A DNA stretch of 64,000 bases from Meghimatium bilineatum. Lineage: Eukaryota; Mollusca; Gastropoda; Stylommatophora; Philomycidae. The position numbers and the translations under genes were made by a program. Each line of letters starts with the position of its first letter. Position 1 is the first letter of the stretch. Location: NCBI GenBank assembly GCA_034231615.1, contig CM067311.1, forward strand, positions 16,611,199-16,675,198. The letters are read 5' to 3'. Shown piece after piece: positions 13,301-25,300 of this stretch. The notes below the pieces were generated by a model that did no database searches, had not been told where the DNA came from, and saw only the letters and a list, made by a program, of their open reading frames with translations.

Positions 13301-16300
13301 ATTATTCAGCAGTTCCTTTACCACAACCACGAACAGAGGAGGTGATAAGAGGCATTGCTGTCACAAGACTATTCTGAAGCATGCATACCAAGTGACCCAA
13401 TAAGCATCTTGTTTGCCAGCACTGCATGGAGTTGGTTAATGCAACCTACAACGAGAGAGATTATCTTCATATTCATGCCTAGAAATGTGGGTGTTGAGGG
13501 TAATAGATGAGCTGATAGCTGGCGAGCATTAGCAGTCCTGAAGATTTTCAAAAAGATGAAATCATGATCACTCTCAAGAATGTGGAAAATTTGAATGAAA
13601 CAGAAAAACAAATATAATAGGTTTGGAATAGATTCTCAGGACAAAAGAAATATAAATCAACACAGAACTGGAACTGCGCTGCTGGCTCTTTCATTTTCAT
13701 ACCACATCGATGACTGAAAACAAGTGAGTCAACCCCAGTGTGGTCTGTTGATATCTGTAGATGTATTGCATAGGGGTTTGTCTTCCGCTTCCATTTGTTC
13801 CTTCTACGTGTATGTGTTATGGATTATGATTTTTGCTTCTTTGTAAGACAGTGGATGTCTGTGTTGTTCATTTCATTACCTGTTCTTCACAAAACATCAG
13901 ATTTCTCATTTCCCATGATTCCACATTGTGAGGGTATCCAATGAAAGGCAATAGCTGAGAATGATTGTTTCTATAGCTTCTAGATCCTTATGAATTATAT
14001 TATACATGCTCAAGATACCGTATTTGTAATGAATTATATGAAATGTATACACAGATTGATGCCATATTTAATAGCCATGCATTAGGGATATTAGGTCCAC
14101 TGAGGATACTTGGATTGTATATGATAAATGTAAGTACTTTCCTCACAACATTTCTGCAGTGATTTTGTCCAAGCTAAAGCATACATGCTTGTTATAATAA
14201 ACCAAGAACAACCACAAGAACATTCACAATCTTAAGGGCATATTGCATGTTGTGGATGGTAAATATCACATGTTGTGGATGGCACATATTGTATGTTGTG
14301 GATGGCACATATTGCATGTTGTGGATGGCACATATTGCATGTTGTGGATGGCACATATCACATGTCATGGATGGCACATATCACATGTCATGGATGGCAT
14401 ATATTGCATGTTATGGATGGCACATCAATCCATCAATAAACCCGTAACCCTTCAGGGTTGTAGGGGTACCAAATTGGATGCTTCAGCACACAGAGTCCTC
14501 AGCAATTCCAATCCTCAGCAATGCCAAAGAGTGAGGACAAATCTTGTCTTGTCCATTCATTGATGATGTCTATCCATGCCTTTATTTGCCCATCTCTGCT
14601 TCTTCTCCCTCGACAGTTCCCTGCAGTATTGTTTTTGACAAGGAATTGTGCCTGCATACATGATGTCCGAACCATGCAAGTTTTTGCCGTTTCACTATTG
14701 AAAGCAATGGTTCTTGTACACCTGCATACATTTCTATTTAATTTCTTATGTATAAGTTGGTCTTATGTTCGCTATGGGAAATTCATAGAATTCGCCTGTA
14801 ACATTTGTACTCGAAAGCCTCTAATCGTCTTTCCATGCCCACACATGGCACATACTAAAATGACAATATGAAAGTGACATAAATTGTAATCTAATGAAAG
14901 GGAGTAGAATGGATTTCAAAAGATGGGGCGACCACACATTTTTACAGTATACCAATACTCCCATCTTCGTATTGCATGGACCAAAGGTGGAGTAAAGAAT
15001 AGTGAGTTACCTAAAATGCATGTTGTAAGAGGCGACTAAGGATGCTTAATGATGGAGTTGGCTATTCCATCCCATAGAGAATCAGTCACCCAGAAGTCAT
15101 GCTAGGTCAGACATGAGAGGATTAATACTTTTCACAGAGAATGAAAAAATGAAAAACAAGCTCCCAAATCAATCATCTAATGGTACGACTGATGATCTTG
15201 AACCTGGTTATGACCACTAAATAAAAAATAAGCCCCCAAATTAATCAACTGATCAATAAACATGCTGATCTTGAACCTGGTATTTTGACCACTAAATGAA
15301 AAACAAGCCCCCAAATTAATCAACAGATCAATAAACATGCTGATCTTGAACCTGGTATTTTGACCACTAAATGAAAAACAAGCCCCCAAATTAATCAACA
15401 GATCAATAAACATGCTGATCTTGAACCTGGTATTTTGACCACTAAATGAAAAACAAGCCCCCAAATTAATCAACTGATCAATAAACATGCTGATCTTGAA
15501 CCTGGTATTTTGACCACTAAATGAAAAACAAGCCCTCAAATTAATCAACTGATCAATAAACATGCTGATAATCTTGAACCTGGTATCTTAACCACTAAAG
15601 ACGTGTTCCGTACCTCTCTGCCAATGAACACAGGTAGATCTCTATTACTTCATACATATAATGAAATTAACCATTAGCACACAAAACCCCACAAAATTCC
15701 AGTCGTATCCCCATTGACGATGTGATAGCTGAATTGTGAATTCGTAACTACAATAAAAAGTGTAAACTCAGCTTTTTCTTCCAGGAAAAGTGGAAACACT
15801 GGTAGCATTAAATCTATCTTCCTTTTCTTGACAATATGCACAGCAGATGGCAGATCTGATCAAATTTAACTGCCATCTGTTACAATCATCACAAATCAAA
15901 CTGAAATGGAAGTCATGTTTAGTGAAATTCTTATGAATTGTGTTTCTAATGATGAGGAACTGTTGGGAATTATGTTTATTTTCAAAGATATGAACACGTT
16001 AAGTTTCATTATGAAATGATATCATTTCAGTGCAAGGAGAAAGTTCCATAATTTGTATTGGGCATGGTAAAGGTTAATTTGCCATTAATATCAGAAACTC
16101 ATCAATAATTAATGGGAAATTTAATGTGATGCTACACGGGGGTTATAGATATATATATACACTGGAGAATTTATGATAATTGTAATAAAGACTATGCTAC
16201 TCACACTATGCTGTGAAGTGTACTGTTTTGCCAGTTCTGCTTCAGTGAGAGGAACAACAACAGGAACTCCTGGGATGGCAATTAGTGGATTAACTCTAGG

Positions 16301-19300
16301 ACCATCATACCCAACATCATCAGGTGTGCTAGGTTGTGAAGTTTTGTCTGGAACTGCTGGCGGTAGAGAGTCTGCAACCTAACAGATTTCAATCATGTTA
16401 TTCCAGTAATAATTATAAATAGCCTATACAAGTTTCTTCTGTTTAATTGAGCATATTGCACACAGTTCTTATTTTCATTCATCATCTTCTTCTTCTGCAT
16501 TCGTTCTCAAACTCCTGTAGATTAGCAGGATGTAGTCCTGAGAACAGAATGTGCTGTGTCATGACTCATAGCTTTGCTGCGACATCTGCACATCCAATTT
16601 CAGTATAGCTTTTGGGACACTTTGTCCCTATGAGATGGGACAGCCAACTTCACACTGTTAACCTCCTTAGTTGCCTTTTACGACATGGATGCAAGCTAAC
16701 CACAAAGTAATTCAATGATGAGCAATTTATATAATCATCATGTATCTCCCTTTTTCTAATCCTCTAGAACCCCCACCCCACCCAAAACAGGTGAGGTGTA
16801 GCAAACTTCATCCCATTTTGTGATCAAGCAATGTCTTGCATCATTGTTAGTACAAAATTATACTGTTGGATATAATAATTTCTTCCTCTGCCGAAGACGG
16901 ACGTGTCGGGCCACTGGCGCAAATAAAACGGCGACACAACGCATTTCCATTCTCTGGAATACATCCTGCGGGAAATCTAGTAGGACTATGGTCTTGCTGT
17001 AAGGGAGATCCAGCAGAGTTTGAGAATGAACGAAGAAGAATAATTTCTTCCTTTATTTTTTTCTCCTGTGGTTTGTTGAATAATAGTGTCCGCCATTGGC
17101 ATTTCAGGACATTGGCGCAAATAAAATGGCAACACAACGCATTTCCATTCTCCGGATAAAATCCTGCTGGAAATATAGTAGGACCATGATCCTGCAACAA
17201 GGAAGATCCAGCGGGTTTGAGAATGAATGCTGAAGGAGAAGAATAAGTGTTAGCATGACAGGTAATTCTGTTCATTTGTCAATACCACAGCCTAAAAAAA
17301 TATACACATAATATCATTTCCTCAGTCCAGAATGTGTGCATCAACTAGTGGCATAAGTCGATGAGGTTCACCAGAATGTGTGCATTAACTAGTGGCATAA
17401 GTCGATGAGGTTCACCAGAATGTGTGCATCAACTAGTGGCATAAGTCAATGAGGTTCACCAGAATGTGTGCATCAACTAGTGGCATAAGTCGATGAGGTT
17501 CACCAGAATGTGTGCATCAACTAGTGGCATAAGTCGATGAGGTTCACCAGAATGTGTGCATCAACTAGTGGCATAAGTCGATGAGGTTCACCAGAATGCA
17601 AGAAATCTCTGTGAGCTTTGAGAAGGACGCTTAAGAGATCTGGAATTGGTTCTTGGGTACACCCTCACGCTTGGACTAGTGTACTCTCTGGTCTTTCATT
17701 AAAGTGGAAAACATGTGAGAGTGACTGGGGTAGTGTTCCTTCTTAGACCCTGCAGTCAAACTGCAGTGATCAATCATGTGATTACATACAGGAAGAATAA
17801 GGGCATGGTCAGCTCTGTTCTGATCATTTTTCCAATAAACATAACCTCAAGATACAACTAAATATTTCATATCAAAGAACAAGTTTTCTATTGCTTAACC
17901 ATACAAATATTTTTCCAGTCTATTATGAGCAGCAAAGTTAGTCCTAATGTGTTGTCAATCACCCAATTGCAATGTAATTCAAATCCGATATTCTTCCTCT
18001 GCATTCGTTTTCAAGCTCCTGCCTGTAGGTTATCAGGGTGTAGTCTGGAGAACAATTTGTTGTGTCATGGTTTACACATAGTTACACCATTGTGTTATGG
18101 TCAGCGCTTAACGCTGGGCACATAAATTTATGCATGGCTTTTAGTTAGGTCACCTTCATGCATGGAAGGCAACAGTGTCACCATTCAGTTCCCCCTTCAA
18201 AATGACATTTTCTGATCTCAAATGAGAGATAACCATTGTAATCAAATTTGATTGATAGCATCCCCTGCTGTATTGGCAGTGAATTGTCAACTGAACACTT
18301 GTTTTCATACTGAAAATTTTCTAGATTCTGTTTTCCAATGGTCCTATCTGGAACTGGATAAGCTTCTTCAAAATAAGAATTTAAATACAGATCTACACTG
18401 ACATGTTTCTTTTCCTTTTTCAAACAATTATATGGACTAGCATTTTGCTGATATTCTAACATACTACAATAATACTGTTTTCATACTGTTAAAAAAAACA
18501 CGGACAGAATCTGCAATAGGTTTAATGTTGCTTTTGAGAGATTTGGGTGGCAAGGCATTGAAAGTGAATGTAGCAGACCTCTATCAAATCAGGAAGAAAA
18601 GAAAATAAGTAGAATATAATTGATAAGCCTACATATAGGCTACAGCTTGGATTTTTTTAAAAATGTAACACCCTAAATTTATACCATATGTTTAATATAT
18701 TTTAAAAATTGGTTGCATATCCTATTAAGAACGTAGCCATCAACCTAGGATTTTTTGGCTGTAATGATTTTCTAGGCAATATAAATATGTTCAGTAGTTT
18801 TGCTCTGTGGCAGAGCGATAAAGAGCTCATTTATGATGGCCAAGGTACTTAATTTGATCCCCGCCACATGCAATTGTGCATCTGAACCATTTAGAAGGCA
18901 ATGGCAAACTAGTGAATGTATTTATATTGCCTAGAAAATCACTACAGCCAAAAAATGCTGGGTTGATGGCTATGTCCTTAATAGGATATGCAACCAATTT
19001 TTAAAAAAACATATATATTGTACCCATCTGTGAGGCGTGATTCCTTCTTTCAAACTAATGAAATTTGTTTTTAAAAAAATCATTTCAGTACTTTGTGACC
19101 TCATAATTTTATAAAACTATCCACCACATTGCAATGAAAAGGAATTTATCAATTCACATTTCAACACTGTTGTGCAGTGTAGGTACCAAATAAACCTCAT
19201 CCATCTTGTCCTCTCTTTAGCTATTTTCAATATTATTATTTCTATCAAGGGGAGGCATAGCATTGGTGGGTCTGTCCAGAGTGTAATGATATCGGATTAT

Positions 19301-22300
19301 CATAATCAATTATAACCATACCAGTTCTTTCACTGTCCTACCTATTTCAATCTTTTCTCTTCTTCTTCAGCATCTGTTTTCAAACTTGGTTAGCAGAAAG
19401 TAGTCGGAAAAATAGAATGGGCTGTGTCACGGTTTACAGCTTGGCTGCACTAGTTTCAGCATGGTTTTGTCTCTCATAGGATGGAACAGACTCCACTCCC
19501 AAACTTTTTAGTTGCATTTAAATCTTTCCTCCAAGTGTTTCTTGCCCTTGCTCTTCTTTCTCCTTCCACGTGGTTTCCAGAACAATGCCTGAAATATATT
19601 GATTTTTCCCATTGATTTCTTTGTGATGTCCTAACTATCTTCTTCTTCATCGTTCATTCTCAAACTTCCACTCAATCTTTCTTGCAGCAGAACAATGGCC
19701 CTACTAGAGTTCCAGCAGGATGTAGTCCAGAGAATGAAAATGCATTATCAGTGTTTTTATTTGTGTCAGTGGCCACACACATCTGTCTTCTACGATATGT
19801 CCCATCCATCTCCAGTCATTTCTTAAGTTCATTCTCTACTGGTATTTGTGTAGTTCTTTGCATTAATTTTCCGTTGGTAATCTTATCATTTCTAACTATA
19901 TTCTAAGCAAGTATCCATTTATATTTAAGATGATGAAATAATCCTTTTGGCTATAAGCAGGCAGATCTTGGCGACAGCCCTAGCCTTCTGACAAAGTTCA
20001 GGTTTCAAGTGTCACTAAGTGAGTAAATGAAGTGACACCTGAACTTGTATAGGTTTGCTATCTCTTGAGCTTTCGGAAGGGGTGTATTGATATTGAAACA
20101 TTGGTAATGAGACTAACATCTGAAGGGACGCATTCTAGTGTGACAGTATCCCAGGACCATCACATCCTGCCAGGTAACAAGCACACACCTCTGGGACAAC
20201 CAGTTCATCGTTCTTGTGTCCGATCTGTTAACCCATCTGCAGTGATGGCACATCTAGTATTGCCTGCCACAAAAGGACAAATATGTAATGTCCACTGGTC
20301 TTCATCTCTTCGTCATCCATGGGGACAATTTGACAGAAGACAAAAGTAAGAAATTAGGACAAGACATTTCGCCAAAGACGTATGTGTTGGGCCATTGGCG
20401 CAAATAAAATGGTGACACAACGCATTTCCATTCTCTGGACTACATCCTGCTGGAAATCTAGTAGGACCATGGTCCTGCTAGATCCAGCGGGAGTTTGAGA
20501 ATGAACACTGAAGAAGAATAAGACATGTAGACAATGATAATTTTTTACTGCTGACAGGTTGTCACCCTACACCCAAACTTTCCTCAGTTGCCCATGATGT
20601 GCCTGCAAAGAAGACGTGGCCATGTTCTTTATGCCCTGAACTAGAAATCTAGGTCCTGTTTGTCACACATGCAAGCATCTATTTATAAAAGCTTTTAACG
20701 TTTCAGTTATCTGCTGTTTTTCTTCCATGTTTTTAAGCACTATAAATTAAACATTAACTGAGAATAAATGAAATAAAAGATAAACTGTACTGGGAATGAA
20801 CTACCTCTTTGCTATCCGCATCAGGTGCATCATCTTTGTTGATAACAATAAAATCTTCCAGCTCATCATCTGATTCTGGATGTTTGAGTTCTGTCTTCTG
20901 TCGCTTTGCTGGGTGCCCATCTGCATCAGATTCTGCCTTGCGCTTCACGTTAGGACTTTGTTCTGCTGACACTTCTGTGGCCACCTGTCAGTTCCAGATA
21001 ATTAACCACGAATTTAGCAAATAGTTTATAAATAAACATAGGAAATAAATATAAAATAGCAATTTTATTTTGAACAAGACCAGCATTTTGACCAAGAAGT
21101 CTTTATCAAGGAAGGGATGAGCATAAAGACCGTTTGGTCAAAATGTCGATCCTGTGTATTATTCACTATAAAACTCAAGTAGAAAGCATGAGGACAAAAA
21201 TTTTTTAATTCCCACCAGACGTAAGAGTTTTTTTCAATGTAAAACTGCTGTTTAATACCGATTATATTTATTTTGTTTCAATATTTATATACCTGGCAGC
21301 GCAGGGTGAGTCTATTGTCTTTCCTCAGGTGGCTTGTCATCCACTCTTGCCATTAAGCGTAGGGGTGATTGGAGCTCGAGCTTGCGTTCTAAAGCCAGAT
21401 GTGTAGCCTGAGCTGTGCTATGTCCATGTCTGGTCAGGATGTCCCTGACATTTTCTATCTATATTTTCCGTGGTCTTCCTCTGGCTTTGTATCCTGATCT
21501 CATTTGGTTATATGCCTGTAAGGGCAACTTTTCGTGATGCATTTTCATAATGTGGCCAAACCACTTGATCTGCTGTCTTTCTATGTAATCTGTACACAGT
21601 ATTATACCTATTCTTTCCCTGACATCTTCATTTCATAATCTATCGAGCCTGGTGACCCTGGCGGCTTTCTTCAAGCAGGGTGAGTGAATACTCATAAAGA
21701 CTTATAAAATCAAAACACACCCCATTGTACTATGCCAGTATGATAATAAATATCTGTGACTGAATACAAGAATACGTACAAAATAAATGTTAGAGAAATG
21801 ACTGAACAGAATAATTGATTACCTGAGCGGTGGATAGTTCCTCCTTCACTTTCTCAGTCTTTAAAGATGCAGTATCCTGCTCTGTATCCATAGGTTCAGG
21901 TACTGAACGATCATCCTGTTTTTCAGGCTCTGCAGAACTAGCTGCTGCACTGGCTCTTTTCGATGACCTCCCTGAGGCAGGTGGTGTTTTTGGAGTTGTT
22001 TCTGTCTTCTGACCTCTTCCTCTCCGCTCCCCAATAGAAGTTGGTGTTGCAGGTTTGTCCTCTTTGTTTGGAGTGTGTCTCTGTCGACCTTTAGTCTTAC
22101 TCTCAACTGCATTTTCCACATCTTTAGACTCTTCTATTTCTTCTTTATCGTCTTCCATTTTCTCTTCATTTTCTTCGACAGCAGTCCCCCTACCTTTACC
22201 TCGCTTTCCACTTTGAGGCGGTACAGCAGCAGGAGCTTTGCCTCTAGCTTTACTACCTTTACCTTTCACAGCAACATCAGTATCCTCATCCGTTTCTTCC

Positions 22301-25300
22301 TTCTCGATATCTTCCTCTTCTGCAGCGCCACCTCGTCCAGTCCTGCTTCGTGCTCCTCGAGCCGAAGACTTACCAGCACGTCCCCCTTTGCCTTTGTTCT
22401 TAGCACTTCCTCTAGGTACCTTTTCTTCATCCTCTTCATGTTCACTACCTGATGCTCCTTCCTCTTCACTTTCTTGTTCTTCCTCTTTTTTCCCTCTTCC
22501 TCCCCGTGATGTTGATCTTCCTCTAGCTGCCGCTTTGCCCTTAGCAGACACCTCCTGTTTAGATTCTTCATAGAAGAAACAAAGAAAATTGAAACAATTT
22601 TAGCATATAAAAATCAATCAGTAAATACTAAATCTACTAATCAATGAATAATCACGATATAATACTAGTTCATGAATCAAAAGATAAACACTAGTTCCTG
22701 AATAATCAAAATTTATAACATTAGTTCTTAAATAATAAGAGATACAGATTTATAACAAACAAAATAACCATCAATATCTATAGTATAATCCACAAGGGGT
22801 TTGAATAGAGGACTTGACTTCATTGCACACAGGCTTGCCCCATATGTACTCTGTCCCTCTCACTGAAGTGGCATGTCGATTGCAGAGAGTACCACTCAAA
22901 GATTGTAACTCCGTAACTTCCAGTGATAACCCAAAGATATCCCAAAAAATCCATTTGTAAACAAAATGCAAAGGGCTAGATTCAAACTTGTAAGATCTTG
23001 AGCAGAAAGCAAACTTGAGGTACTAATGTTATTATTTGGATAACTAAGTTCTATCTTTGTTATACCTCATTCTTGAGGAAAAACCAAAATTAACCTTTAG
23101 GCACTATGGGTATCATAATATGTCAACGAATATATGTCACTAAAGGACTGGAGGTGTATTATGATGTCCGTTCATCATCATTCAGTGCCGTTCCGCAACG
23201 AAGGTTGGCTGCAACGTATCTCCAGTCTCTTGTCTTGGTGGTGCACTCTCCTAGACTTAACCTGTCCATCGTGTGATGTTACTCTCCCACTTGTATCTCT
23301 GCCTACCTCTTGCTCGCCTCCCTTTGCCCTCAAGTAAGGTCTTCAATAAGGTGTCATGTCTTTTGATGTGTCCAAAGTATTTTATTTGCCTGATCTTTAT
23401 TTCTCTTAGTAGTTCTTTCTTCATATTAAGTGTTGTTAGAACCTTTTTGTTTTCTTCTCATTCCATGATGTTCTCCCGATTATTCTGTATATCCACATCT
23501 CAAAGGCATTAATTCTGTCTTCTAAATGTTTGTTTAGTGTCCATGTTTCTGAGCCATACATTAATATAGAATAGATGTAGCATTTTATATTTCTCATTTT
23601 TAACTTGTTTGTAATTTGTTAGATGTTAATATTTTCCTGATGTCATTTAGCCATTCCTATTCTCCTTTTAACTTCTGTTTCACATATGCCATCATTTGTG
23701 ACAATGTGTCCAAGATATTGATACTGTTTTACTTGTTGTAGGAATGATGAACTGGAAAAGCTGCAAAATGAGATGGAAACATCTAGACAGCAGGCTGAGA
23801 ACAGACCTAGCCAAGAACATCACAACAAATATCAGCAAACAAAGGCTAAATTTCAAAGAGCCAAGTTACAAGCCAGATGGAGCAGCTGGAAAGAAAAAAC
23901 AGTCGCTGAACCTAGAAAGAGATACTAGGAAATTATGGAAACTTGTAAAACAACTAAATGATGAAGGTACAACGAGAAATACCAGGATCACACTTTATAA
24001 AGATAGAAACATTTTAACAGGTAAACATGCAGCTGATTACTTTGTAGATTCCTTTGCAGAAGACAATAACATCAAAGTCAGCCCAGACAAACAACAGGAG
24101 GTTCGAGAGAACCAGCAAAACAAAGGATAAGGCGAACCTATACCTGAAGTCATTTTTGTTTTTTGGATATTTATATCTAGTCCATATTCATTACTTGATT
24201 TATTGACTTGATCTATTAGTCTTTGTAGTTCATGTTCACTTTCTGCCAAAAGAACAGTGTCATCTGCATATCTAAGGTTGTTTATTATTTTCCCATTGAT
24301 CTTGAGTCCTGGTATTTCTTCTATATTTTTAAAGATATTCTCTGTGTAGATATTAAATAGGCTTGGTGATAAAATGCATCATTTTCTTACCCCTCTTCTT
24401 ATTTCTATGTATGGAGAGTAGCTGTTTTCACACCTTATTGATGCAGTTTGTTCCCAATATATATTTCTAATCAGTCTGATGTCTTTTCCATCTATGCCTA
24501 TTTCTTGAAGACATTTGATTAATTTTTCATGTTGGACTCTGTCAAAGGCCTTGCTGTAAGTCTATGAAGCAAATATAGATACTTTTTTGGACTTCTATAT
24601 ATCTATCTATCACTAGCCGGATGATGTCCGTTGCTATGCTCCAATTCACCAATACCGAACTATGAGAAGTTAGGTTCACATGGCGAATAATTCATGCCAC
24701 ACGAAGCTAGAAATATGTAACATCCACCCAGCACACAAATTTACCTGCTACATTCTTATACAGAGCATTATTGTGCAGTTTTAAATTGTCTGTTTGTCGG
24801 TCATTTTCTATTACAATGCTTTATAGTACAGCTTTAGACCGTCTGTTGGCCATTTTCTGTTACAATGGACTTTATAGTGTAGTTTTAGACCGTCTGTTTG
24901 TTGGTCATTTTCTGTTACAATGGACTTTATAGTGTAGTTTTAGACCGTCTATTTGTTGGTCATTTTCTGCGTGGATACAAATTTCTAAACACATGTGAAA
25001 CATAGATCCACATAGAGCTTTGTGGATACAAATTACTAAATACAACATAACATCATGCCTCCTCACTTTTGTAGTGTAAGACTGTGATAAGTCTCCCTAA
25101 TTGTGTCTCCTCACTCTTTAAGTGTAAGACAGTGATAAGTCTCCTTAATTGTGAGCTTCCAGAGAATACTGTGCTCACTCAACAACATGAAATATGAATA
25201 TGTAAACCACAAATTTACCTTTAGCTGCCTGTCTTCCACCTCGTTTAGGTGGTGTTTCCTGAGGTTCTCCTGAGACATCTTCTGTTTCTTCTTTCTTTGC

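Larger units (their letters stand above)
23094..24735 (+). mobile_element. piggyBac-like TTAA MITE left end, interrupted by RTE-A
   Basis: TTAA (23090-23093) is followed by CCTTTAGGCACTATGGG, like copy 2 at 32696. After the LINE at 23173-24620 the MITE resumes (GCTATGCTCCAATTCACC, then GCCACACGAAGCTAGAAATA), matching 32780-32870. The right end is not recognisable. Confidence 0.65.

Noticed and set aside
14243-14563. Cys/Trp-rich repeat ORF (GWHILHVVDG units)
   Set aside because: It is translation of the 23-bp minisatellite running into a LINE tail.
15177-15563. 128-codon ORF with a perfect 25-residue repeat
   Set aside because: It is the translation of a 75-bp minisatellite. No splice sites, phase match or domain support coding.
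22075-22573. Plus-strand Ser/Phe/Leu-rich ORFs opposite the large charged exon
   Set aside because: These are antisense shadows of the Lys/Glu-rich exon 3, whose splice sites and phase fit the minus strand.
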